Source of the DNA: Fischerella muscicola SAG 1427-1 = PCC 73103
Lineage (GTDB): Bacteria > Cyanobacteriota > Cyanobacteriia > Cyanobacteriales > Nostocaceae
NCBI RefSeq assembly: GCF_000317245.1
Contig: NZ_AJLJ01000072.1
Span: 1-39,357 of the forward strand
DNA length: 39,357 nt
Reading direction: 5' to 3'
Both the position numbers and the translations under genes were made by a program. Shown here piece by piece: positions 16,737 to 24,659 of the stretch. Numbering within the stretch: the first letter of the stretch is position 1; each line of letters opens with the position of its first letter. The notes beneath the pieces are model-generated. The model was not told the DNA's origin. It did not search any database and saw only the letters and a list, made by a program, of their open reading frames with translations.

Positions 16737-17632
16737 ATCGCCAACCTACCAGCAGCGCCACCAATTGTTCCCGGTAATCCTAATAGTAATGTGTATTCCA
16801 ACCACATTGTCCACGGATCATTAAGAGTCAATTTTTGAAAAAACCACAGCATAAAAGCTGCGGCTATTAGTGATACTAAATAAGACATGATTGTTTCACT
16901 GATTGGTCTTTGAAAAAGACCTCGTTGTTGTTTGCGTTTTCGCTGATCCGAAAAGCCAGCTTCAAATACAATTGCATAGGAAATCAGCAAGGATACAGCA
17001 ATAATTGCTATCAGTCGCGCTGGTGAAACCGCCGCCGCTAACATGGGAATTTCATCTGTAGGAGCGATGTTAAATGCGATGACGATCGCACCAATTAAAG
17101 TGGCACCAATATCTGCAAAGGTGGCATATAATTCATCAGATATATGATTGCCAGTTAGTTTGTTTTCCTGAAAGTTTGTTTGTCTGTCTGAATTAGTTTC
17201 GCCACGAGTGTCTCCTAAAAATTGATTGGCTAGTGCCACGCCAAGAGTAAATGGTACACTTTCAAATACAATTTTGCCCAGAATTTCTCTCAGGGAAGTT
17301 TCTGATGTCAGTTCTTGCAATAACAGCAGTATCAATGTAGAACAGGCGATACCAATCGCCATTGCTTCAATAGTATCTGTGAGTGCTTCGTAAGATCGAG
17401 TACCATGTCTACGTTTGCGAAAGCCTTCTGTGCGGTTGAGTAAGAAAACCACTATAAAAGTCAGTGCGATCGCTAACATCACCATCGATGGTTTGGCAAT
17501 AGATCCAATCCACCAAACTTCCATCGTATAAAGTAATGGAGTGCCAAATAAAAAGCCGCCACACATTCCTCTAACAATATCGTTGATTTCATGTGTCCAT
17601 ATATTTTTTTTATGTTTGTGTCTTAAACCCAT
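16733..17632 (-). CDS. TIGR02587-family integral membrane protein
   Basis: 299 residues, with about seven hydrophobic segments. The conserved start of the family is seen (EINDIVRGMCGGFLFGTPLL, then YTMEVWWIG). Further segments are at ~50-70, ~95-115, ~185-210, ~215-235, ~252-272 and ~280-298. The N-terminal HKHKK tract is basic and probably cytoplasmic. Polar loop 145-170 (GETNSDRQTNFQENK) is poorly conserved. Its stop overlaps the start of the TIGR02588 gene. Function unknown; stress-related neighbours (Dps, ChaB, CsbD) hint at envelope stress, but this is only context. No clear ribosome site is seen. Confidence 0.82.
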   Translation of the reverse strand: MGLRHKHKKNIWTHEINDIVRGMCGGFLFGTPLLYTMEVWWIGSIAKPSMVMLAIALTFIVVFLLNRTEGFRKRRHGTRSYEALTDTIEAMAIGIACSTLILLLLQELTSETSLREILGKIVFESVPFTLGVALANQFLGDTRGETNSDRQTNFQENKLTGNHISDELYATFADIGATLIGAIVIAFNIAPTDEIPMLAAAVSPARLIAIIAVSLLISYAIVFEAGFSDQRKRKQQRGLFQRPISETIMSYLVSLIAAAFMLWFFQKLTLNDPWTMWLEYTLLLGLPGTIGGAAGRLAI

Positions 17633-17854
17633 TCTTTTTTATCTGTAAGGCTTACTCATAGTCTTTTGTCTATGATCATCTATCTTATGAAATATATTAC
17701 CTCTTCACATTCTAATTAAGTCTGAAGTTTATTTTCAAAAATCTATCTTTTGGTTACTTATATATAAAAAAATATATCTATGGCTCGATGTTTTATAAAA
17801 AAAATAATAATACCATTATTTTTGTAAATGAATTATCAAAGTCAAAATAAAATT

Positions 17855-18037
17855 ATGAGTATCGAAAACAGAGTAGAAGCAACCGCTAAAAATATTGAAG
17901 GAAAAGTTCAAGAACTAGTAGGCGAAGTAACTGGAAATCCCCAGGATAAAGCCGAAGGTCAAGCAAAACAAGCAGAAGCAAATCTGCGCCATACTGTTGA
18001 AAATATCAAAGATGATGTAAAAAAGTCTTTGGATTAA
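17855..18037 (+). CDS. CsbD-family stress protein
   Basis: 60 residues from ATG 17855 (MSIENRVEATAKNIEGKVQE); an in-frame ATG nine codons upstream at 17828 is possible, but CsbD proteins usually begin as chosen. The sequence keeps the family pattern AxxxxIxGKVQELVGEVTGNPQDKAEG...QAK, which forms a small amphipathic helical, mostly disordered protein. CsbD is sigma-B-controlled in Bacillus and abundant under stress in many bacteria; the molecular role is unknown. The 200 bases upstream are very AT-rich and hold its promoter. A terminator follows at 18086. Confidence 0.88.
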   Translation: MSIENRVEATAKNIEGKVQELVGEVTGNPQDKAEGQAKQAEANLRHTVENIKDDVKKSLD

Positions 18038-18085
18038 TAAGAGATTAATTCTGCGAACAGACAAGTAAGTTTACAATCATGACTT

Positions 18086-18122
18086 TAGCCCTCATGTTTA
18101 ATTATTTGAGGGCTATTTGTTT
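18086..18122 (+). terminator. Rho-independent terminator after csbD-like gene
   Basis: TAGCCCTCA (18086-18094), 12-base loop, TGAGGGCTA (18107-18115), then TTTGTTT. The T-tract is interrupted once. Confidence 0.7.
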
Positions 18123-18157
18123 ATAGAGTTCCTAAATCAGTTTATTCATGAATAACA

Positions 18158-18190
18158 AGATCCCCGACTTCTTTAAGAAGTCGGGGATCT
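18158..18190. repeat. REP-type palindrome, copy 5
   Basis: AGATCCCCGACTTCTT with its full complement; identical to copy 1 at 8696. Confidence 0.9.
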
Positions 18191-18283
18191 GTCCTCTCGA
18201 TTTTTACGAAAAACATGATGCGATCGCTATTACGCACCACCCGATAATACCATTTCACTTTTTTGATCATATAAATACATGGT

Positions 18284-18463
18284 TAGGGGCGTACGCCTAG
18301 GCTGTTGACTTTGTTGGTTTTTAGTAAAAATGTACCATGACTCTTTGTTTTGGTTAAAAGCCCAGCCAGTACAAGGTTTCAGGCATAGTGGAGACCAACA
18401 CAAAAACTGCATGAAGCATCCCCCAAAAAAGGTACAGAGTCAACAGCCTAGCGTACGCCCCTA
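18284..18463. mobile_element. 180-bp MITE with ~25-bp terminal inverted repeats and TA flanks
   Basis: The left end TAGGGGCGTACGCCTAGG continuing CTGTTGACT is the inverted copy of the right end AGTCAACAGCCTAGCGTACG continuing CCCCTA, with one base of difference. Both ends carry TA, as in TA-targeting elements of the IS630/Tc1 type. The interior has a minus-strand open frame of 60 codons without recognisable transposase motifs. I infer a non-autonomous element whose transposase is elsewhere. Intergenic between csbD and aroK. Confidence 0.75.
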
Positions 18464-18612
18464 TAGTAAATCAGAGTGTGTATCAAAATTTTTGTGAAAT
18501 AGTAGTATTTAACTTCGTTAGGTGCAAATGCAGTTATTTTACCTTTCTTAATTGCAACTATCACGTCATAGGTTGCACAATAGGAGACCGTCACATTGTT
18601 GGCTACCAAAAA

Positions 18613-19182
18613 CTAATGAGCATTTGGTGAAGCTTGTGGTTGTTTCAGAACGCTAGGAATAGCCTCTATAATTCGTTTGATGATTTGTTCTGAGGTTTCT
18701 TCTGCTGTAACGGGAACTCGCAAATCGGCTTGGTTATAAAGTGCTTGTCTTTGTTCGAGGAGCGATCGCAATTTTCCTTGAGGATCAGTATCTTGCAGCA
18801 ATGGTCTAGTGGTATCTTCTGCTAAACGTTTATATAGTATTTCCACTGGTACATCTAGCCAGATAATTATGCCGTGATGCAGGTAACTCCAGTTGTCTCG
18901 TCGCAGTATTATTCCCCCACCTGTAGCAATGACTAGCTTGGTAAAAGCACACACTTGCGCTAATACCTGGCTTTCTAACTGACGAAATGCTGTTTCTCCT
19001 TCCTCAGCAAAAAGTTGATTGATGGTTTTTCCTGCTGCTTTTTCTAATAAATCATCAGTATCTACAAAGCCGTATCTTAGTTCACGAGCTAACATTCGCC
19101 CTAGTGTGGTTTTACCAGCACCCATCATACCTATTAAGTACAAGTTGATTCCCTGTAATCGCTCATTCACCTGTCGTTGCAC
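18613..19182 (-). CDS. aroK: Shikimate kinase
   Basis: 189 residues with GTG start (MQRQVNERLQGINLYLIGMM). Walker A GMMGAGKT lies at 18-25, the shikimate-binding Asp region VDTDDLLE follows, GGGIILR is the conserved glycine-rich substrate loop, and RPLL in the lid holds the catalytic arginine. It phosphorylates shikimate at the 3-OH using ATP, the fifth step of chorismate synthesis. The length is usual; the last ~15 residues (VLKQPQASPNAH) are a variable tail. It stands alone. The upstream spacer carries a TTTTAGA heptamer run (about 19199-19220) and a GACGCGAT palindrome. Confidence 0.95.
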   Translation of the reverse strand: MQRQVNERLQGINLYLIGMMGAGKTTLGRMLARELRYGFVDTDDLLEKAAGKTINQLFAEEGETAFRQLESQVLAQVCAFTKLVIATGGGIILRRDNWSYLHHGIIIWLDVPVEILYKRLAEDTTRPLLQDTDPQGKLRSLLEQRQALYNQADLRVPVTAEETSEQIIKRIIEAIPSVLKQPQASPNAH

Positions 19183-19340
19183 TCCAGTTCTAGCAATTTT
19201 GGATTTTAGATTTTAGATTGAGAATATCTTTATTTTTAGACAAAACCGCCTATTCTTATACCAATTCAATGAATGATTGCAACACATCCTTGGCTAAAGA
19301 TGCGATCATTCAGGATATGAGACGCGATTTATCAAGATAT

Positions 19341-19362
19341 GAGACGCGATAAATCGCGTCTC
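19341..19362. repeat. GAGACGCGAT palindrome
   Basis: GAGACGCGATAAATCGCGTCTC, here quoted as GAGACGCGAT plus its complement around AA; a left half copy lies at 19319-19331. Same family as 16246 and 31116. Confidence 0.8.
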
Positions 19363-19402
19363 TACAGATGGTTTTCACATTCTTTTTTCAAATTGGTATT
19401 AT

Positions 19403-19759
19403 TTATGCTATGTAGCCGACAGTTTTATTGAAGCGCAGCATTTCGAGACTGCGATCGCCATAAACGCCTTCTATTTGTTGTTGGCAACATTCGATAGCAA
19501 AATCGTTTAAATTTTCTGAGTTAATGCTATACATATCTTCAAATACGTCTGGTTCTACCCGACAAAAACGTGGGCGATCAGGATAAATGCGGCATTCACG
19601 AGTATCATGGTCATAGTTCATACACCATCCATCTTCACCTACCATACTTAAATAAAGCTCTAGTTCGTCTGGATTTAAATACTCATGTAAGTCTGGACGG
19701 TCTTTAGGATCGAGATGACAGCAGGCTCCACATTGTTTTACACATTGCCAAATAGCCAT
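19403..19759 (-). CDS. YkgJ-family cysteine-cluster protein
   Basis: 118 residues with eight or more cysteines. C-x3-C-x2-CC at the N terminus (CVKQCGACCHLD), WCMNYDHDTRECRIYPDRPRFCR in the middle and IECCQQQ near the C terminus are the standard YkgJ/UPF0153 pattern. These cysteines bind a metal or an Fe-S cluster (zinc or iron); the biochemical role is not established. Cytosolic and monocistronic. The ATG start is followed by the conserved AIWQCV. Psb30 lies upstream in the opposite direction. Confidence 0.88.
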   Translation of the reverse strand: MAIWQCVKQCGACCHLDPKDRPDLHEYLNPDELELYLSMVGEDGWCMNYDHDTRECRIYPDRPRFCRVEPDVFEDMYSINSENLNDFAIECCQQQIEGVYGDRSLEMLRFNKTVGYIA

Positions 19760-19826
19760 TTTTTATACCTTGGATTCAATTATTAGTTATCAGTTATCAA
19801 GTTCTGAAGCTTGCTGTAAGGTGCTG

Positions 19827-19940
19827 ATGAAAATTATTTTACTGTGGCTGGTACTGTTTCCTTATTTAAGCATTCAGCCATACATAACATATCTTGCCAC
19901 CTTAGTTTTTTATGTGGTTTCTTATAATTTTGTTAAGTAA
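19827..19940 (+). CDS. Possible small hydrophobic protein (37 aa)
   Basis: ATG-started ORF: MKIILLWLVLFPYLSIQPYI then TYLATLVFYVVSYNFVK. It is hydrophobic throughout with one or two membrane-spanning stretches. The ribosome site is weak (AAGG about ten bases upstream). It lies 90 bases before psb30 on the same strand. I recognise no family; AT-rich DNA yields such hydrophobic frames by chance. Confidence 0.25.
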   Translation: MKIILLWLVLFPYLSIQPYITYLATLVFYVVSYNFVK

Positions 19941-20029
19941 ATTAAATTTAATAGGCGATCGCCAGATATGATTAATTCCGAGTTTGACAATAGAGTAATA
20001 CATTCTTTTTAGTTTTTTGGGAGGGACTA

Positions 20030-20152
20030 ATGTTTGAGGCTATAGCCAATATCAATTGGGAAGTAATTTTTCAGCTATTGTTCGTAGCTCTAATCATGCT
20101 AGCTGGGCCAGCGGTAATTTTTGTACTAGCTTTTCGCGGTGGCGACCTCTAA
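20030..20152 (+). CDS. psb30: Photosystem II reaction-centre protein Psb30 (Ycf12)
   Basis: A 40-residue gene too short for usual ORF calling: [41 protein letters not shown] short N-terminal part, one membrane helix and the conserved C-terminal FRGGDL identify Psb30/Ycf12, a low-mass subunit at the periphery of photosystem II near cytochrome b559 and PsbJ/PsbK, which stabilises the complex. GGGAGG lies eight bases upstream as a strong ribosome site. A good terminator follows at 20189, so it is a one-gene transcript. Confidence 0.92.
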   Translation: MFEAIANINWEVIFQLLFVALIMLAGPAVIFVLAFRGGDL

Positions 20153-20188
20153 TATAAAATTCAATTAATTTTAATTTCCTTTGCTCTG

Positions 20189-20216
20189 GCCCGCTAAGTG
20201 CGGGCTTTGCTTTTTA
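20189..20216 (+). terminator. Rho-independent terminator of psb30
   Basis: GCCCGC, five-base loop TAAGT, GCGGGC, then TTTGCTTTTT. It starts 37 bases after the psb30 stop. Confidence 0.85.
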
Positions 20217-20312
20217 TTTATTGGTTGTCATTTGTCATTTGTTATTCTCCCTGCTCTCTGCTAAGAGCTTCCTTGTCTCCCGTATCCTCCGTGTCCCCCT
20301 TACCCTGCAATT

Positions 20313-22472
20313 TTATTTGGGAGTTCCTAAAGCCCTTAGTGCTGCTTGAATAATGGCATCATAGTGTGGTTGCGAGATGTCAACTTCTCTAGCATCTTGA
20401 CGATTATTACCCAGCAAACCGACTGTTTTTCCCTGCTCAATAGCTAAAACCTTACCATCGGGATTTTTAATTCTTAATTCTGGAAAAGAACCATTTTGAT
20501 AAATCCCACAGGTATACTGGCGGTGATTGTACTCAAAAGCAGCTTTTGATAAAGTAGTGTAACAAGTAAACGGTGTATACGGCTGACTAGCAACTCTTGC
20601 ACCGACTAGTTCTAACTCAATACTAGTGTTGCCATTAAAATGATTTTCTCGCAGTTTATAAGCAATATCTATTCGTTGTGGTAGGGGAAAATAGTCGCGC
20701 CAGCGCCAAGCGATCGCTTTAATTTTAAATTGTTGTTGGTCAATTGTCTGGGCAACTGTTAGTTTAATATGACCTTTACCAATGGTTTGCTGTTCAATGA
20801 CTTGGACATTGGCTGTCCAAAATACCGGATCAGGGTTATCGATCCCACAGGGTTCTAAAGCGTGTAGTTGTTGATAGAGTTCTTGGTTGATCTGATTGAG
20901 ATTAGCGTCAGCATCAATTTTGAGGAGTGGTTTCAGGTGCTGAATTTCTAGACATTGGTTAGCGAATTCCACCAAACGCGATCGCAGTGCTACTAAATTT
21001 TCAGCAGGTAAAGAAAATCCACCTGCGGCTTTGTGTCCTCCAAATTTACCTAGCAAATCTTGGCAATATTCTAAAGCTTCAAAAACGTGGAACTCTGGTA
21101 TTCCACGTGCAGAACCGCGAATTTGCTTCTCATCTTCAAAAGTCCCGATGAACACGGGGACACCATAGCGTTCCACCAAGCGAGAGGCGACAATACCAAT
21201 TACACCATGATGCCAGTTGGGTTGCACAACAACCAAAACCCGATCTTCCTGTAGAGATGTAATATATTCCGTTTCAACTAGAGCGATCGCTTCTTGTTCA
21301 ATTTGTTCACACATCTGTTGACGATGCTGGTTAATTTGCTCACATTGCATCGCTTTTTCTAAAGCAACCCCCATATCATCTGTAGTGAGTAGCTCAATCA
21401 TAATTTGGGGATCACCAATCCTACCAATAGCATTAATCCGTGGCCCAAGCCTAAAACCGATATCTTCAGGCTTTAGCGATTTTAGATTTTGGATTTTGGA
21501 TTTTGGATTCAGGAATGGAGAATTGGTAATTTCCCCTTCTCCCTTACCTTGTCTCCGTTGCCCCTTATCCCCAAAGGGGGCCCCACCTTCCCCGATTCCC
21601 AATCCCCGATCCCCAACTCCCGACACCTGAATTAACGCCTGTATTCCTGCTAGTTGCGATTTAGGTAATTGCAGCAAACCACGTTTTACCCAACGGCGAT
21701 TTACTCCAGTTAAGGGAGCAAGATCAGCAATGGTTCCCAGTGTAAACAGTTCCAGCATTGGTCTGATAATGCCACTATTAGCTTGTCCTAGCTGTTGAGC
21801 TAAAGAAATTGCCAAAATATAGGCAACACCCACACCAGCTATACCACGATAAATTGAAGATTCTGGTAGTAATTTCGGGTTGAGAATGGCGTTGGCTGGG
21901 GGTAATTGTTGCGGAATGTCGTGATGATCGGTGACAATTACTTGTAGATTAAGTTCTCTGGCTTTGGCGATGGGTTCAAACGCAGATATCCCATTATCGA
22001 CTGTTAGGATAAGTTTAACACCTTCATTGTGAAATTCTTCTACAATTCGTTGATTGATGCCATAGCCTTCGTGCATCCGACTAGGAATGGCGTAATTTAC
22101 CTCGGCACCTAACCAGCGTAAACTACGTAATAGTAAAGCGGTACTAGTCATCCCATCTGCATCATAATCTCCACAGATAGCAATTTTTTCTTTACGGGTA
22201 ATACAAGTTTGCAATAACTCTAGACTAACTGCCAGATCTGGAAATTCCTCTAAAGGTGAAGGTAGATTTATGGATTCAGAATTTAAAAAAGCTTGTGCTT
22301 CTTCCGGGGTTTCAATACCACGATTAATTAGAAGCTGATTGAGCAAAGATGGTAAATTAGTCGTCTTTGCCAGGTTCTGTGCTAATTCTATTTGTTGCGG
22401 GTAAATTTGCCAACGTTGATTAGGTAAACGCCGACGGTTTTTTGTTGCTGTAGTTGGGAATTGGTCTAGCAC
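20313..22472 (-). CDS. recJ: Single-strand-specific exonuclease RecJ
   Basis: 719 residues, GTG start. The DHH phosphoesterase core is complete: CGDYDADGMTSTALLLRSL (motif I), LILTVDNGISA, VIVTDHHDIP (DHH, motif III), then the DHHA1 domain with FGGHKAAGGFSL and the OB-like C-terminal domain (GKGHIKLTVAQT). It is a 5'-3' ssDNA exonuclease in recombination and mismatch repair. Residues ~284-332 (GDRGLGIGEGGAPFGDKGQR through KSKIQNLKS) are a low-complexity insertion encoded by intergenic-type repeat DNA (21476-21622), between the DHH part and the highly conserved LKPEDIGFRLGPRINAIGRI. The frame is preserved, so the enzyme may still be functional. The gene stands alone. Confidence 0.93.
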   Translation of the reverse strand: MLDQFPTTATKNRRRLPNQRWQIYPQQIELAQNLAKTTNLPSLLNQLLINRGIETPEEAQAFLNSESINLPSPLEEFPDLAVSLELLQTCITRKEKIAICGDYDADGMTSTALLLRSLRWLGAEVNYAIPSRMHEGYGINQRIVEEFHNEGVKLILTVDNGISAFEPIAKARELNLQVIVTDHHDIPQQLPPANAILNPKLLPESSIYRGIAGVGVAYILAISLAQQLGQANSGIIRPMLELFTLGTIADLAPLTGVNRRWVKRGLLQLPKSQLAGIQALIQVSGVGDRGLGIGEGGAPFGDKGQRRQGKGEGEITNSPFLNPKSKIQNLKSLKPEDIGFRLGPRINAIGRIGDPQIMIELLTTDDMGVALEKAMQCEQINQHRQQMCEQIEQEAIALVETEYITSLQEDRVLVVVQPNWHHGVIGIVASRLVERYGVPVFIGTFEDEKQIRGSARGIPEFHVFEALEYCQDLLGKFGGHKAAGGFSLPAENLVALRSRLVEFANQCLEIQHLKPLLKIDADANLNQINQELYQQLHALEPCGIDNPDPVFWTANVQVIEQQTIGKGHIKLTVAQTIDQQQFKIKAIAWRWRDYFPLPQRIDIAYKLRENHFNGNTSIELELVGARVASQPYTPFTCYTTLSKAAFEYNHRQYTCGIYQNGSFPELRIKNPDGKVLAIEQGKTVGLLGNNRQDAREVDISQPHYDAIIQAALRALGTPK
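21476..21622. repeat. Intergenic-type repeat inserted in frame in recJ
   Basis: On the plus strand it contains GATTTT(A/G) heptamers (21478-21510), TTCCCCTTCTCCCTTACC-like pyrimidine runs, CCCCTTATCCCC...GGGGGCCCCACCTTCCCC (21560-21593), and CCCAATCCCCGATCCCC. These are the same motifs found in non-coding spacers at 35919-35951 and 37301-37560. It adds about 49 codons. Confidence 0.85.
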
Positions 22473-22743
22473 AATTGCAGTTAGGAGTGTGCATCATCAC
22501 TTATATCTCATACACTCCAGCTTCACAACACGTCTACTCGACCATCATCCAGAATATAAATTGCGCGATCGCCAGGAGCATACCAATTTGGACGAAGTGT
22601 AGAGAGAAGAGACGTTTGTAGTTGAGTAACTGTAACTGGTTATCAAATCAGCATAACCAGTAGACATGTAATTTTGGACAGGTTCTCCCCAAGGGTGGCG
22701 GATTAGTCAAAAATAGAAATTACAAGAGAGTAATAATTAAAAT

Positions 22744-22916
22744 ATGCCAACAAGCGAGCAAATGCGTACTGTTTTATTCTTGGCTATTGGGCAACCAAGA
22801 TGTATCTACCGATATATATGATTCGGATAGACGAGCGTACTAAAAATGTTGTCATTCTGGCTGGAGAAGAGAATGAAATTATAATTTACCCAAACGGGAA
22901 ATGGAGGTATGTATGA
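22744..22916 (+). pseudogene. DUF6888-like small protein, frameshifted
   Basis: From ATG 22744 one frame reads MPTSEQMRTVLFLAIG and stops shortly after; another frame reads LGYWATKMYLPIYMIRIDER, TKNVVILAGEENEIIIYPNG, KWRYV, ending TGA at 22914-22916. Joined, they give the whole of a DUF6888-type protein as I recall the family (MPTSEQ..., ...WATNMYLPIY..., ...AGEE..IIIYPNG.W). One base is missing, or two extra, around 22778-22785. The second part alone can start at ATG 22800 (38 residues). The stop overlaps the next start as ATGA, the usual coupling to a DUF6887-type gene. Family assignment is from memory. Confidence 0.6.
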
Positions 22917-23125
22917 GTAAATATGATTTTATGTCAATGACCCGTAGTGAATTGCGTAAATATATCCTTGAACACAGAGAAGACGAGGAAGCCTTTCAAA
23001 TTTATTTAGATCGATTCACATCTGATGATGCTGTAATTTTTCCAGCCCCTCAAACGATAGAGGACTTAGAAAACTTTCCACAATTGCATCAACAGCACGT
23101 GGAGCAACGACGCAATCAAGCCTAA
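22913..23125 (+). CDS. DUF6887-like small protein
   Basis: 70 residues from ATG 22913 (MSKYDFMSMTRSELRKYILE). This start is preferred to the in-frame ATG at 22901 because GGAGG lies ten bases upstream, and because it forms the ATGA overlap with the preceding gene's stop. The sequence is acidic and helical: MTRSELRKYILEHREDEEAF matches DUF6887-type cyanobacterial proteins, which occur in pairs with DUF6888. Function is unknown; the small size and paired, overlapping organisation resemble toxin-antitoxin modules, but there is no direct evidence for that. Confidence 0.65.
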   Translation: MSKYDFMSMTRSELRKYILEHREDEEAFQIYLDRFTSDDAVIFPAPQTIEDLENFPQLHQQHVEQRRNQA

Positions 23126-23178
23126 AGACGCTTTTGTCTGTTTGATATTGCGATTAAGTATGACAACCGATGAAGTAG

Positions 23179-24504
23179 TTAAATTAATCGTAATTGATGC
23201 TCTGTATTGTCTGTATTATCGGATGTCACCTGATTAACTTGATTGCTGTTTTGCTCTACAGAAATGGGTTCTACCCAGTTTTCTTCGTCTACAGCTAGCA
23301 ATTTATGAGCTGCTTCCAGCATTGATGTTGCTATATCTTTTAAATCTTCGCGGTTGTTTAGGTATGTTCTGAGTGCTTCTATAGGATCAATGCTATTACT
23401 AGCGCTTAATTCAGGAACGCGAGGTCTAGCTAACTGACTCACTAATTCTGGTTGAATGGTGTAGGTATGAGCTGGAGCTAATAGTTGGTGGAGTGCGGCG
23501 TTATCAATTAAATCTAACTGTTCAGAACGAAGCTTGTAAATTAGTCTGATCACTGCATCGTCAATATTATACTTGGCGATCGCTTTCATAATCGCCGTTT
23601 GTGGATCTTCTGCCTTTGAAACATCCACCTCAATTGTGTGGAAAACCCGTGCAGGTAAAGGGTAAAATTCCCATTTAGCACTACCCCGTTCTAACTCAAC
23701 CATTACATAGCCTTTTTCTTCTTTCTCTTCACTAAAGTCCACCCGTTCAATACTTCCTGGATAAATCACTGGTGGGTTATTGGATTTATTCAAACTCTGG
23801 TGGCGATGGACATGTCCTAAAGCTACATAATCAAAACAGGGTCGCACCAACATTGATAAAGGAATTGTAAAACCTTTACCAACCGCCAAAAAACGTTCAG
23901 CCCCCAAACTTGCATTATCAGCCATCAAGTGACCCAAAAGAACTGTGGGTACATTGGGATCAAGACGACGAATTTCTGCTTCTAAAACAACTTGCAAACG
24001 TTCAACGAGTAGTTGATGTACTTCGCTTAAAGATAAACCTTCAGTTTCTTGGCGAGTCATCAACGTAGAACGAGTCAACCAAGGTAGGGTAATAACTTGT
24101 ACAAGACCATTACGGGTTTGGATGTGGTGAGTACACAATGTATCACCAACTACGATTCCTGGCACTCCTAAAGTGCGGTAAATACATAGACTTGCTCCCC
24201 CCTGACCTTGGGAATGTTGGTCATGGTTTCCCACTAACAACACTGTGGGAATCTGAGCATCTACAAGACGACGAAACTGACCAGCAAAAGCTTCCTGAAC
24301 ATAAGGTGGTGGTGTCGCATCAGGGAAAGCATCACCACCAAAAATAACCAAATCCACAGCTTCCCTGAGAGCTTGGTCAATACAATGAGATAGAGTCTTG
24401 ACAAAATCCTCCAACCGCGTATTTAAACCTGTCTCAGGATTAATACGTCCGTGGGAGAAACCGCTTCCCATGTGGATATCTGAAAGATGGAGGATTTTAA
24501 TCAT
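23179..24504 (-). CDS. sbcD: SbcD-like exonuclease subunit (metallophosphoesterase)
   Basis: 441 residues. The five calcineurin-like phosphoesterase motifs are in order: LSDIHMG (D8, H10), FGGDAFPD, VGNHDQH, LLGHLMAD and ALGHVHRHQ. The remaining part matches the SbcD/Mre11 capping domain. With SbcC (an SMC-like ATPase) it opens hairpins and degrades DNA ends. No sbcC gene is adjacent, which is common in cyanobacteria. The C-terminal ~40 residues (EQNSNQVNQVTSDNTDNTEH) are low-complexity. The abundance of long palindromes in this genome is the kind of substrate that SbcCD handles in E. coli. Confidence 0.9.
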   Translation of the reverse strand: MIKILHLSDIHMGSGFSHGRINPETGLNTRLEDFVKTLSHCIDQALREAVDLVIFGGDAFPDATPPPYVQEAFAGQFRRLVDAQIPTVLLVGNHDQHSQGQGGASLCIYRTLGVPGIVVGDTLCTHHIQTRNGLVQVITLPWLTRSTLMTRQETEGLSLSEVHQLLVERLQVVLEAEIRRLDPNVPTVLLGHLMADNASLGAERFLAVGKGFTIPLSMLVRPCFDYVALGHVHRHQSLNKSNNPPVIYPGSIERVDFSEEKEEKGYVMVELERGSAKWEFYPLPARVFHTIEVDVSKAEDPQTAIMKAIAKYNIDDAVIRLIYKLRSEQLDLIDNAALHQLLAPAHTYTIQPELVSQLARPRVPELSASNSIDPIEALRTYLNNREDLKDIATSMLEAAHKLLAVDEENWVEPISVEQNSNQVNQVTSDNTDNTEHQLRLI

Positions 24505-24565
24505 ATTCGTCCTTGGTCATTAGTCATTTGTCCTTTGTTTAATACTCTAATGACAAATGACTATT

Positions 24566-24646
24566 GTACAGACGCGATTAATATATTGTAGACGCGTAGA
24601 CGCTCGTAAGAGCGGCTTCAAGGTAAGAGTATAATCGCGTCTCTAC
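24566..24646. repeat. GACGCGATTA palindrome with nested insertion
   Basis: The ends GTACAGACGCGATTA and TAATCGCGTCTCTAC are those of the family at 16246, but ~50 bases (including GTAGACGCGTAGACGCTCG and TAAGAGCGGCTTC) separate them. It looks like one repeat inserted into another. It lies just after cysH. Confidence 0.7.
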
Positions 24647-24659
24647 AAATGACAAATAA

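Noticed and set aside
18230..18412. 60-codon minus-strand frame as a transposase fragment
   Set aside because: No DDE or other transposase motif seen; it lies in a 180-bp inverted-repeat element and is more likely non-coding.
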